Positions 43,971 through 52,566 of a stretch of DNA of 64,000 bases are shown one piece after another. The notes under the pieces were generated by a model, which made no database searches, was not told the DNA's origin, and saw only the letters and a list, made by a program, of their open reading frames with translations. Source of the DNA: Paenibacillus sp. FSL H7-0326 (GTDB lineage: Bacteria; Bacillota; Bacilli; Paenibacillales; Paenibacillaceae); the NCBI RefSeq assembly GCF_001955535.1, contig NZ_MPVN01000005.1, forward strand, positions 124,001 to 188,000, given 5' to 3'. Both the position numbers and the translations under genes were made by a program. Every line of letters begins with the position of its first letter. The first letter of the stretch is position 1.

Positions 43971-46010
43971 TTATACAAGTTGTATATCTTTATCGCTAAT
44001 CCTGTACGCTAGGTTGGTACGATAATCCGTTACCAGTATCTGGCCTTGTTGCTCGAACCCGACCGCAATTCCTCCCTCGTGCGCCGGAGGTTCAGCAAAG
44101 TATTGAGCGGCCTCGTTCTTGTACATATGCCAGCCTCGAATGGACTCCAGACCATCCATAGCGAACGCGTAGACCATAACATGCTCCTTTGCGAAGCATT
44201 GGTTCTCATAGGTGAATCGGACCGCACTTCCTTCCTTTCCTTGTCCGTCCTGATTGGGCTGGGGATGATAGTACTGGTGCATATGGCCCCAAGACATATG
44301 TCGCCTGCAAGCAGACGCCTCCCCGTCCGAGATGCTGTCCATGAGGAAAAACTTGACCGCCGCGCCGCCGCGCCGGAGCACAATCTTCGTATCGGAATAT
44401 AGATTGGTCTGGAGCTTGTTGTCACGGTTATTGGTCATGAAATGAGCTCTTGTCTTTACCGGGACATCGGCCACGATCCGATCCACGATGAATAACAGAT
44501 GCGGAAATGCCGTAATCCAGGTTCGTTCGGCTCTGCGAATCGGATCACCGTACACACCGGCAATCTCGGATCGAACAACGGTTATACCGTCCATCGTTCC
44601 AATCAGCTTCCTGTGCGCAAGGGGTTCGCTGGGATTCCGGAAGTTCGCTCCTTCGATGGATCGCTGCGCGATAGGCTCACTTCTTCCCTCGATCTCGAAG
44701 GTCCACGTATTATGGGATTCGGTCGCGATGGATTTCGCCTGCGCATCTAGTCGATAACATGCATGTCCAGGATCAATGAAGAACCTTTCGTTCCTGTGCG
44801 CCAGAATGAATGAGCCTTGATCATAATGGTTATGGCTGGTCACCTGCAGCGGTTCATATCCTGCCTGAATGGCAATTACGGAGCTTTCCGCGGTTCTTCC
44901 GTCTCGGACAATTACGTTGCCCGTCTCGAACGAGGCAGCCAGCGGAAGCCCAGCCTTCTCCGGAGATAACGGTTCTGCGGCGTCGAGGTAATGAACCATC
45001 GTCATGAACTGATAGGAACTGATGAATGCAAAGGTGCCCAGCTCATTACGTTCCAGCTCAAGACGGTCATAAGTCTGCTCGAAGAGCCATCTGGAGAGAC
45101 CCGCCTCCATGGGTGCCGCGTTCTTTGCCCTGCAGGCGATATGCAGGAGAATGTCCGCGCTCGGCCGGTAGATAGCCGCCGAGTCTCCGAAGTTCGCAGA
45201 GCGGGGATACACAGGATCATCTTCTTTTCCAAGCGGCTTCATGTAGAGCAAGGATTGTACAGCCCAAGGAATACAGCGGACATAACATAAGAAATCCGCG
45301 CGCTCTGCCAGCTTCGAATCGTACCGAATCAGCATCTCGTTCAGATGACTGAGATGAAGCGTCGCATAATTCCAATATTGAAGCGATTCCCCATAGCTGT
45401 CCCCATTGTACATACGGGTTGCCGTCTGGTAGAAATCAAGTGCTTCTTCGACCGCAGAGCGATCCTCCAGAATGATCGATGCCGTGCCGTAGCCGTTCAA
45501 GAGCACCATAAACCAGTTGCTGATGTTCCCCGTATCATCCTTCATCCGAATAAGAGAACGCTTGCAAGGCTCTTGGCAATGCTCTCGGATCGCTTCGAGG
45601 AGCTTTGCACGTTCCTCATTGGTAAATAAATCGCCGGCCAGATCATAAGCTGCACACATCGCGAGCCCCACATGGGACGTCTCAAGCACGCCGTGCTGCG
45701 GATTGCCCCTGCCCCGGAACCATGGACCGTGCCATTCCGTCCCCGGCTTATCCAGCAGCTCCAGCACGACTTCGCGGAGCCACTGTCCCGCTTCGGCATG
45801 GCGATCGACCGCATATACGAATGCCGCGTCGCTAATCCGTTCCCATGCCAAATGCCACCATTCCACCGTATCTCCGTCTTGCACAAGCCCCGGTGTGCAA
45901 ATTTGGCGCTCCGTCCGCTCCAGCAAATTGTGCCACAGACGCTCCAGCTTGCCTCCTTCTTGAATGGCGGCTCTTACTGCTTTCAATTCTTCTGACGTCA
46001 ACATCAACAT
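43971..46010 (-). CDS. Heparinase II/III-family lyase
   Basis: The 679-residue protein has an N-terminal alpha/alpha toroid (about 1-330: SNWFMVLLNGYG, GESLQYWNYATLHLSHL, RSANFGDSAAIYRPSAD) and a beta-sandwich part with SHNHYDQGSFILAHRNERFF and TESHNTWTF. These are family marks, with Tyr and His as the usual catalytic pair. Family members eliminate acidic polysaccharides (heparin, heparan, alginate). There is no signal peptide, so it likely acts on imported oligosaccharides. AAGGAG is nine bases before the ATG. It is the second gene of the operon, 44 bases after GH105. Confidence 0.88.
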   Translation of the reverse strand: MLMLTSEELKAVRAAIQEGGKLERLWHNLLERTERQICTPGLVQDGDTVEWWHLAWERISDAAFVYAVDRHAEAGQWLREVVLELLDKPGTEWHGPWFRGRGNPQHGVLETSHVGLAMCAAYDLAGDLFTNEERAKLLEAIREHCQEPCKRSLIRMKDDTGNISNWFMVLLNGYGTASIILEDRSAVEEALDFYQTATRMYNGDSYGESLQYWNYATLHLSHLNEMLIRYDSKLAERADFLCYVRCIPWAVQSLLYMKPLGKEDDPVYPRSANFGDSAAIYRPSADILLHIACRAKNAAPMEAGLSRWLFEQTYDRLELERNELGTFAFISSYQFMTMVHYLDAAEPLSPEKAGLPLAASFETGNVIVRDGRTAESSVIAIQAGYEPLQVTSHNHYDQGSFILAHRNERFFIDPGHACYRLDAQAKSIATESHNTWTFEIEGRSEPIAQRSIEGANFRNPSEPLAHRKLIGTMDGITVVRSEIAGVYGDPIRRAERTWITAFPHLLFIVDRIVADVPVKTRAHFMTNNRDNKLQTNLYSDTKIVLRRGGAAVKFFLMDSISDGEASACRRHMSWGHMHQYYHPQPNQDGQGKEGSAVRFTYENQCFAKEHVMVYAFAMDGLESIRGWHMYKNEAAQYFAEPPAHEGGIAVGFEQQGQILVTDYRTNLAYRISDKDIQLV

Positions 46011-46053
46011 GACTGACCACTCCTTATCTCAATCGTATACCCTATCGTCCTCA

Positions 46054-47106
46054 CTATTCCGTGATTAACTCGTGATATCCATGCCTATAAGCCTCCGAAA
46101 ACGCGAGTAAGAACGAGCCGAAGCTATGATGCTCGTTGCGATAAGGAAGAGGAAGAGTAACGTAAGCCTTCACGGTTCCCTTCTCTTCTCCTTCGCCGGG
46201 ACACAAATTACCGGGGCAGCTAAGCTCGGTGTCGAACTCGGGCGTCACGCCGTGTCTATATAGCCCATTTATTCCGCGCTCAAATGCAGCTCCGAAGCGT
46301 TCCTTATCTAGAAGCCCCAGCCGCAACCCCACTCCGTATCCGTACAGAATCAGCCCTGTGCCGGAAGACTCCTCGTACGAATATTCAAACGGAATTTCTT
46401 GTCTCCAGAAACCACGTTTGGATTGGTGAGGCAGCATCGCCTCGGACAGTGCCCTGAACTCCCGCTCCGCACGTTCCCGGTACGGTGATTGACGGGGCAA
46501 ATATTGTACCAGCTCGGTCAAAGCGATGTACCCCCAGCCGTTCCCTCGGCTCCAGTGATCCTCGGAGAATCTTCCGGGACCAACAAAATTTTTACATTGA
46601 TGAAGCAGTCCGTTCTCGGGATTTCTAAACTCCTCGATCATAAGAAACGTTTGGTTAGCCGCCTCTTCTATATAACGCTCCTCTCGGAGACCAATACCAG
46701 AGAACAGCAGATAGGGAGTAGCTGCCATCGCCACGTCGATCCAGATTAGATTTGCCTCTGGAGCGCCGGGCATCTTCAGAATGCCTTTATCATCTCTCGG
46801 AGCTTGCATAAGTTCCTCCGCATATTCCCTTATCTGATTCGCTGATTCAGGCACGTGACCTTTCATGAACGCATACGCTCTCGCAATTCCACCAATCCGA
46901 TAATTCGGAAAGTTGTACGGCGGATGGTCCACTTCATCTGGAAAGCGCTTTAAAATAGCAAGACAGCGTTCCATCAGTAGATTATCTCCTCCCGCTTCTG
47001 CTGTTCGAAGCAGACCATAAATGGCTAGAAGCCCATAATAATGCTTAACTTCTTCTAACCGTTCATAATTGTCGTAAAGTTTTACCGCTACCGACAAGGT
47101 ATTCAT
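46054..47106 (-). CDS. GH105 unsaturated rhamnogalacturonyl/glucuronyl hydrolase
   Basis: The 350-residue protein is an alpha/alpha barrel of the GH105 (YteR/YesR) group with IWIDVAMAATPYL (catalytic Asp), HWSRGNGWGYIALTEL and SGTGLILYGYGVG. It hydrolyses the unsaturated uronic acid from lyase products, without a signal peptide. I chose the ATG at 47104-47106 (complement) because GGAGGG lies eight bases before it. It is the first gene of the operon and carries a cre-like site within its early codons. Confidence 0.88.
   Translation of the reverse strand: MNTLSVAVKLYDNYERLEEVKHYYGLLAIYGLLRTAEAGGDNLLMERCLAILKRFPDEVDHPPYNFPNYRIGGIARAYAFMKGHVPESANQIREYAEELMQAPRDDKGILKMPGAPEANLIWIDVAMAATPYLLFSGIGLREERYIEEAANQTFLMIEEFRNPENGLLHQCKNFVGPGRFSEDHWSRGNGWGYIALTELVQYLPRQSPYRERAEREFRALSEAMLPHQSKRGFWRQEIPFEYSYEESSGTGLILYGYGVGLRLGLLDKERFGAAFERGINGLYRHGVTPEFDTELSCPGNLCPGEGEEKGTVKAYVTLPLPYRNEHHSFGSFLLAFSEAYRHGYHELITE
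46938..46953 (-). promoter_or_regulatory. Intragenic cre-like site in the GH105 gene
   Basis: CTGGAAAGCGCTTTAA holds the perfect palindrome AAAGCGCTTT and fits the CcpA site well. It lies about 150 bases into the GH105 gene, where a bound CcpA could act as a roadblock for the whole operon. Confidence 0.45.
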
Positions 47107-47287
47107 ATTATTCACCCTCCACAACGACTTCTAATGATTCCATCATAATCCGATTACATTCGTCGAACCATGCCGAGTTCGCCGTTTTATTTGTACAATC
47201 TGCCTTTAATTTTCACTTGAATATATAACACAAACCTCGTCTCCTGCTCTATAATATATAAAAACGACATGAGGAGGCACCGCTTCC

Positions 47288-48100
47288 ATGAACCATGCAA
47301 CAACGTTAGCCGGCCATGATTTCGTAGTAACGGATATCATGTATGTTCTCGATCGCCATCCTGATCCCCAGTGGAGGCTGCGAAGCAACTTCTGCAACCC
47401 CCATTATGTTATTGCGTATTGCAAGTCCGGTCAGGCTGAATATCATTACAACAACGAGCAAGTAAACGTCAGCAAGGGCGATGTTCTGCTATTCCCCAAG
47501 CTCTACCAGCATGGAGCCGCCAGCGATCCTCATGACCCCTGGTCCTTTCTAACCGTTGCTTTTGAACTGGCCGACTTGCAGGGAACGGCGGAAAAAGCCA
47601 TTGAAAGTCTCCCGCGCTGTATGGCCTCTTCATATGGATATGAAATGCATGAGCTGTTTGGCAAGCTGTATCGGTCATGGACTAGTAAAAAGCCGGGTTA
47701 CTTACTTCTTTGCAGAGGTTTGCTCATGGAGATGCTTTATCTCATTGTCCGACAATTTAGTCAGCCTTTGATTCTTACACCACAAGCCCATACGATCGAA
47801 AAATTAATGGATGATTTGCAAGCCCACGTACACAAAACGTACTCTGTCGACGAGCTTGCTGCTCGTGTAGGACTAAGTCCGTCTTACTTTCGCACTGTCT
47901 TCAAACAAACAGCCGGCATGACAGCCATCGAATATCAGAACCAGCTAAAAATTAATAAAGCCGGCGATCTTCTGCTCGGGGGCTACTGCAATGTATCAGA
48001 AGCAGCGGAAGCGGTTGGCTTCAAAGACATTTATTATTTCAGCAGACTCTTCAAAAAGATAACCGGCATGCCGCCTTCGACTTATCTCAAGAACCGTTGA
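47288..48100 (+). CDS. AraC-family regulator of the GH105/heparinase operon
   Basis: The 270-residue protein has an N-terminal cupin-like domain (NPHYVIAYCKSGQAEYHYN, then GDVLLFPKLYQHGA) and a C-terminal AraC domain (about 172-268: VDELAARVGLSPSYFRTVF and VSEAAEAVGFKDIYYFSRLF). It is divergent from the GH105-SDR operon, 181 bases apart, and probably activates it. GAGGAGG lies shortly upstream of the ATG. A TATAAT element lies at about 47251-47256 without a good -35 box. Confidence 0.92.
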   Translation: MNHATTLAGHDFVVTDIMYVLDRHPDPQWRLRSNFCNPHYVIAYCKSGQAEYHYNNEQVNVSKGDVLLFPKLYQHGAASDPHDPWSFLTVAFELADLQGTAEKAIESLPRCMASSYGYEMHELFGKLYRSWTSKKPGYLLLCRGLLMEMLYLIVRQFSQPLILTPQAHTIEKLMDDLQAHVHKTYSVDELAARVGLSPSYFRTVFKQTAGMTAIEYQNQLKINKAGDLLLGGYCNVSEAAEAVGFKDIYYFSRLFKKITGMPPSTYLKNR

Positions 48101-48128
48101 ACGTGGCAAGAGGGGTGTCAAAAGACAG

Positions 48129-48175
48129 AAGGCCGTACCATCCAATAACGCAATTGGACATGCACGGCCTTTTCT
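48129..48175. terminator. Terminator after the AraC gene
   Basis: AAGGCCGT (48129-48136) pairs with ACGGCCTT (48164-48171), with an inner TCCAA/TTGGA stem and a T-run on the plus strand. Confidence 0.75.
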
Positions 48176-48287
48176 ATGTTTATCAAAAGCGTGATAAGCT
48201 CTAGGTAGATCCCACCTATATACCCGCAGCGCACGGTGGGTAGCGGATTGACCAAAGGCCTTATTGCTAGCATTCAATTCAAGTCAT

Positions 48288-48563
48288 TTATTTACTCTCT
48301 GGTTTTCTTGAACGTTTAAGATCCTTATAGGTATACTTAAGAATTATAATCGCTAAAGTGCATGTAATTAGATTAGCTAGCCAGATAGCCGTCTGTTCGG
48401 TTATTAATCCGTAAATGACCCACAGAATCTGGCCTGTTGTTAGAATCAGATACATGCCGAAGGAAATTCCCGCCGTATTTTTAGTCTGAATAACCTTAAT
48501 CGCCTGGGGCAGGAAGGAAATGGTTGTAAATGCAGCGGCAAGAAAGCCCAGTATGGATAGCAT
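48288..48563 (-). CDS. SemiSWEET-type sugar transporter
   Basis: The 91-residue protein has three membrane helices with FLPQAIKVIQTKNTAGIS in the first half; the PQ motif and the following KNTAGIS are hallmarks of SemiSWEETs. These work as dimers and let sugars cross the membrane in either direction. AAAGGGAG lies 12 bases before the ATG. It lies downstream of the CUT1 binding-protein gene but a terminator separates them, so it has its own promoter or relies on read-through. Confidence 0.88.
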   Translation of the reverse strand: MLSILGFLAAAFTTISFLPQAIKVIQTKNTAGISFGMYLILTTGQILWVIYGLITEQTAIWLANLITCTLAIIILKYTYKDLKRSRKPESK

Positions 48564-48711
48564 ATCGCATGATAACTCCCTTTAAACTGAATGTTTTGTC
48601 TCATCAACAAGCTGGATAACCAGATCGGAACGTTATATCGTTCATAGGCCAATTGACAATCTTCGTATATTCGGCAAACCAATCGGATATATCGCCGTGT
48701 CCAATTTAGGA

Positions 48712-48748
48712 AAGTGGTCCCGTCGCTCACTGAGCTCCGGGACCACTT
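48712..48748 (-). terminator. Terminator of the CUT1 importer unit
   Basis: AAGTGGTCCC (48712-48721) pairs with GGGACCACTT (48739-48748). It lies 14 bases past the stop codon of the binding-protein gene. Confidence 0.7.
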
Positions 48749-48762
48749 CACCATAAACGTTA

Positions 48763-50457
48763 TTATTCTCCTTGAATGGATTGATACCAAGCGTTTACTT
48801 CCTCGGTAATCTTATCTCCGCCTAGTTCCTTCCACTGCGTTACAAAAGTGTCGAATTCATCAACTGGAGCCTTGCCGTAAATGATCTTTGCGAACGTTTC
48901 AGTTTCGAGCTTAATCAGCCCTTCCCACTTGGACTTCATCGTCTCTGTCATCGCACCAGTGAAAAGATCCTCAATGGATGTGTCTTTCATGTCCAAGGTG
49001 ATTTGGGCAGCTTGCCATTCTAATACTGATTTAGGATCTGCTTTTTCTTTATCGGAAATTGAATTATAAAGTTTTGTTTCAAAAGGAGTAGAAGGTTTTT
49101 CCCCATTGTAGAACTTCTGGTAAGCATTTAGCTCCTGCATAGGGTCAAAGAACCACTGGCCACCAAGCATATATTTGAAGGGCTCTACTTTCGTTTTATC
49201 CGGGAAGTCAGCTTCCACGGAGGAAGGTTTGCCATCCTTCATAACGTAATCGTAACCTTCAAAATATCCATTATCAAACTCTCCGCCTGCCTTCGGATTG
49301 GAGAATTCGAACATTTTGTTGACATAGAGAAAAAATGCTTCCGGGTTCTTGAAGTCTTTGTTGATCAGGAAGGCACCAATCTGAACCGGGCTGTAACGTC
49401 TACCCGACTTGCCATCCGGACCTGTAGGCACCGGAATAGGCTTCACTGTTGCATCGGGTTCGTTCTTCCACAGGAAATTACGTACAGAGTTTCCTTGGAA
49501 GATCGGTCCGGTCATGATTCCGGATTTGCCATTCTTGAAGGATTCGTCACTTTTGCTTACATCGATCATGGCTACGTCCGGAGAGAGATAACCCTTTTTG
49601 TACCACTCAGCCAATCGGGCAAGCGCTTGTTTGACCTCCGGTTGAATGGATCCATACTCCAGCTTGTCGCTCCCGTTCCATTTGTTCCAGTAGTGCGGAA
49701 TAACACCGTATGCACCGAATACCCAGCTAGTATCCCCGCGCCATGATGTATATGGCTTGCCCCCATCTTTAATGGATACAGCAAGCGGAGGGTTACCCAG
49801 CTCCGTACCTTTCATTGCTTCCATGACCTTCTCCAGGTCATCTAATGTCTTCGGCTCCTCAAGATTGGCCTTCTTCAGGAAATCAGTTCGGATCCATAGA
49901 AGCGGATCGTTACTCATGACTTTAGCCAGCTGAGGAAGCCCGTAGCGTTTGCCGTCCTTGGTTACCTGAGCCCAATACATTGGGTCTTTCTCATAAATTT
50001 TCTTCACCTCAGGTGAAGCATATTTCTCGAAGTCCTCTGAAATATCTTTAAATCGGCCCGAATCAATCAGGTCGCTCATCAACTGAGGATCGCTGACATA
50101 GACAACATCGGGCATCTCTTCTCCGGAGGACATATCAAGCATGATTTTGGTCTTATATTGATCTTCTGCCGTGGTCCAGTTGTACTTGATATCTATGTTA
50201 AGATTGTCCTTTACCCACTTCGTTAAGATGTTGTTCTCCAAGGTCTCACCATTTTTGAATTTAAAGCTCGCGTTCACATATCCTACTGTGGTCATAGTGA
50301 CCGGTGTCTCGAATTTCCCTTTTGAGAAACCGTTGTCCGAAGACGTCGCAGGAGCCGTTTCCGAACTGGAGTCGGACTGGGAACCCCAATTGCAACCCGT
50401 GATCGTCAAAGCGGTGGCTAATACAATAGCCGACAGTTTGTATAATGTTTTAGACAT
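48763..50457 (-). CDS. Extracellular sugar-binding lipoprotein of the CUT1 importer
   Basis: The 564-residue protein has a lipoprotein signal (LTITGC, Cys22) and a Ser-rich linker, then a type 1 solute-binding fold (YGLPQLAKVMSNDPLLWIRTDFLKK-like region, WYKKGYLSPDVAMIDVSKSD, GPDGKSGRRYSPVQIGAFL). Large proteins of this Lpl type bind oligosaccharides. I chose the ATG at 50455-50457 (complement) because GGGAGG lies eight bases before it. It is the third gene of the permease-permease-binding unit but also has its own CTTAAG site upstream, which suggests extra expression for the binding protein. Confidence 0.92.
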   Translation of the reverse strand: MSKTLYKLSAIVLATALTITGCNWGSQSDSSSETAPATSSDNGFSKGKFETPVTMTTVGYVNASFKFKNGETLENNILTKWVKDNLNIDIKYNWTTAEDQYKTKIMLDMSSGEEMPDVVYVSDPQLMSDLIDSGRFKDISEDFEKYASPEVKKIYEKDPMYWAQVTKDGKRYGLPQLAKVMSNDPLLWIRTDFLKKANLEEPKTLDDLEKVMEAMKGTELGNPPLAVSIKDGGKPYTSWRGDTSWVFGAYGVIPHYWNKWNGSDKLEYGSIQPEVKQALARLAEWYKKGYLSPDVAMIDVSKSDESFKNGKSGIMTGPIFQGNSVRNFLWKNEPDATVKPIPVPTGPDGKSGRRYSPVQIGAFLINKDFKNPEAFFLYVNKMFEFSNPKAGGEFDNGYFEGYDYVMKDGKPSSVEADFPDKTKVEPFKYMLGGQWFFDPMQELNAYQKFYNGEKPSTPFETKLYNSISDKEKADPKSVLEWQAAQITLDMKDTSIEDLFTGAMTETMKSKWEGLIKLETETFAKIIYGKAPVDEFDTFVTQWKELGGDKITEEVNAWYQSIQGE

Positions 50458-50536
50458 TTTATAACCTCCCTCGTTATTTGAAGCGTATAACAAATCCTAG
50501 TTTAAGGATAATGTAACCGGATTCAAAGAGTACATC

Positions 50537-50562
50537 CTTAAGTTCAGTTATGTTATCTTAAG
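50537..50562 (-). promoter_or_regulatory. CTTAAG direct-repeat site A (upstream of the binding protein)
   Basis: CTTAAG occurs at 50537-50542 and 50557-50562, 20 bases apart, with TATGTTAT between. The site lies 80-105 bases before the binding-protein start. A TAGGAT -10-like box (complement of 50494-50499) follows without a good -35. It closely matches site B. Confidence 0.6.
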
Positions 50563-50590
50563 ACCCATTTAAGATTTTAATATTCGAGTA

Positions 50591-51460
50591 TCAGCCCTTA
50601 ACAGCACCCAGAACAATTCCTTTTACGAAAAACCGCTGGAGGAAAGGGTAGACTACAAGAATAGGGAGTGTACCTATAAATATCTTGGCTGATTTGAGTG
50701 TGCGCTCGGTGATATTAGCCGCGTCCTCTGCCGATGTCGTGATGCTGGGATCTGGCGCCTTCACCAAGGATTGCAGCAGAGTGCTCATCGGCCATTTATC
50801 CTGCTTCAAATAAATCAGAGCATCAAACCATGCGTTCCAATGGAAGACGGCCACGAACAGGATAATAGTCGCGATGGACGGCAGCGAAACCGGAAGGTAG
50901 ACCCGAAGAAGGGTTGTGAAATGACCAGCCCCGTCGATCAGACTCGCTTCCTCCAGTTCCTTGGGAATAGCTCGGAAGAAGTTCAGCATAAGGATCATAT
51001 TATAGACGTTAAGGGCGACCGGAAGAACAAGAGCCCAGATAGAATTCATCAGATGAAGCTTCTGGATGACAATATAAGTAGGGATCAGTCCGCCATGAAA
51101 CAACATGGTAAACACAAAGTACCACGTGATCATACGGCCACCTTTTAGAGAATCCATCTTCGATAATGGATAAGCAGTCAAAACGGTAACCGTAATACCA
51201 ATGCTGACGCCGAGTATAAGCCGGAGAACCGAGTTGGCAAACGAACCGATAAAGCCATCATCCTGGAAGGTCTGTATATAAGAGTCCAAATTAAAGTTCA
51301 CGGGCCAAAAAGTTACACGTCCTGCCGTTACATCTACTCCCTCACTGAAAGAGACGGCCAATACATGGATAAGAGGAAGGATGCATCCGACGGCAACGGC
51401 GCCTAGTATCAGAACATTAAATGCGTAAAAGATTTTGTATGGTCTTGTTTTGTAATACAT
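50591..51460 (-). CDS. CUT1 permease, LplC type
   Basis: The 289-residue membrane protein has six helices and the permease EAA loop ELEEASLIDGAGHFTTLLRVYLPVSLP. The C-terminus ends FLQRFFVKGIVLGAVKG, typical of the second Lpl permease. It forms the channel together with LplB; the ATPase (MsmX type) must come from elsewhere. It follows the first permease gene by 11 bases. Confidence 0.93.
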   Translation of the reverse strand: MYYKTRPYKIFYAFNVLILGAVAVGCILPLIHVLAVSFSEGVDVTAGRVTFWPVNFNLDSYIQTFQDDGFIGSFANSVLRLILGVSIGITVTVLTAYPLSKMDSLKGGRMITWYFVFTMLFHGGLIPTYIVIQKLHLMNSIWALVLPVALNVYNMILMLNFFRAIPKELEEASLIDGAGHFTTLLRVYLPVSLPSIATIILFVAVFHWNAWFDALIYLKQDKWPMSTLLQSLVKAPDPSITTSAEDAANITERTLKSAKIFIGTLPILVVYPFLQRFFVKGIVLGAVKG

Positions 51461-51471
51461 GATTAGTCCCC

Positions 51472-52365
51472 CTAGAAAATACGATAATCAGCGTAACGGT
51501 AGGCCAAAACGTAGGCTATAATGAGCATCACAAATCCTACCACGGACTTAAACATCCCTATTGCCGTAGCAAGTCCGAATTGGGAGCCTACCAATCCCAC
51601 CCGATAGACGAAGGTGTCAATAATATCACCTTGTTCATAAACCAGAGGATTATACAAGTTAAAGATCTGGTCAAAGCCTGCATTCAGAATATTCCCCATA
51701 GCCAAAGTCCCCACTACTACAATAATCGGTACGATAGCCGGGAGAGTAACCGTCCATGTCTGGCGCCAACGGGTGGCTCCATCCATTTCTGCCGCCTCAT
51801 ATAAGGAAGGGTCTACATTGGATAAGGCCGCCAGGAACACAATTGTCGCGAATCCACATTCCTTCCAAATGTCCGATAAGACAACGATGAAACGGAACCA
51901 GTTTCCGTCCGCAAGGAACATGATGGGATCAAGACCGAAGAAAGGCAAAATCACCGTATTGATCAACCCCTGAGAAGATACCAGATCCGTAACAATGCCG
52001 CCCAGAATAACCCAAGACAAAAAGTGGGGCAAGTAGACGAGAGTTTGTACGATTCTCTTAAACATCATGTGTCGTATTTCATTTAACAACAAGGCGAAAA
52101 TGATAGGTACAACTAGATTGACTATAATCTTCATAATAGCAATCAAGAACGTATTCCATATCACTTGAACACTGTCAGGTCTCGTAAAGGCTGTCCGAAA
52201 ATGCTCTAACCCTACCCAATCAGAGTTAGTAATACCCAACCAAGGTTTGAAGTCTTGAAACGCAATAACTAACCCTCCCATGGGCAAGTAATGAAAAATA
52301 AATGTTAAAATAAAACCAGGGATCAGCATGAGATATAGCACGCTATTTTGTTTCCTCAAACTCAT
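51472..52365 (-). CDS. CUT1 permease, LplB type
   Basis: The 297-residue membrane protein has six helices, GLEHFRTAF near the N-terminus and the EAA loop SLYEAAEMDGATRWRQTWTVTLPAI. The end ADYRIF is typical. It is the first gene of the importer unit and carries an AAGGAGATG site before the ATG. An extended -10 element (TGCTAGAGT, complement near 52416-52424) and the CTTAAG site B lie upstream, so YesN-type activation is likely. Confidence 0.93.
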   Translation of the reverse strand: MSLRKQNSVLYLMLIPGFILTFIFHYLPMGGLVIAFQDFKPWLGITNSDWVGLEHFRTAFTRPDSVQVIWNTFLIAIMKIIVNLVVPIIFALLLNEIRHMMFKRIVQTLVYLPHFLSWVILGGIVTDLVSSQGLINTVILPFFGLDPIMFLADGNWFRFIVVLSDIWKECGFATIVFLAALSNVDPSLYEAAEMDGATRWRQTWTVTLPAIVPIIVVVGTLAMGNILNAGFDQIFNLYNPLVYEQGDIIDTFVYRVGLVGSQFGLATAIGMFKSVVGFVMLIIAYVLAYRYADYRIF

Positions 52366-52454
52366 TTTTCCTCATCTCCTTCAATGTCCTCCAATAGCTG
52401 TATGCCGTTATGTTCACTCTAGCACAGGCCTAAAACACCGAAAAAGAACACGTT

Positions 52455-52480
52455 CTTAAGGTCCGATATGTTATATTAAG
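52455..52480 (-). promoter_or_regulatory. CTTAAG direct-repeat site B (upstream of the permeases)
   Basis: CTTAAG (52455-52460) and ATTAAG (52475-52480) are 20 bases apart around TATGTTAT. About 40 bases nearer the gene, on the minus strand, is a TAGAGT -10 box with an extended TGC and a poor -35, the usual place for an AraC-type activator. Confidence 0.6.
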
Positions 52481-52566
52481 AATCCTGAACTCTACTATTT
52501 ACTTTGCGTCTAGACTTGGTTTAGCATAATGTTAACTAGAGTCAGACAAGCCCGGAGGGGAATAAA

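Noticed and set aside
48187-48240. CCCACC ... GGTGGG inverted repeat after the second AraC gene.
   Set aside because: Only six pairs with a long loop and no T-run; not enough to call a terminator or RNA.
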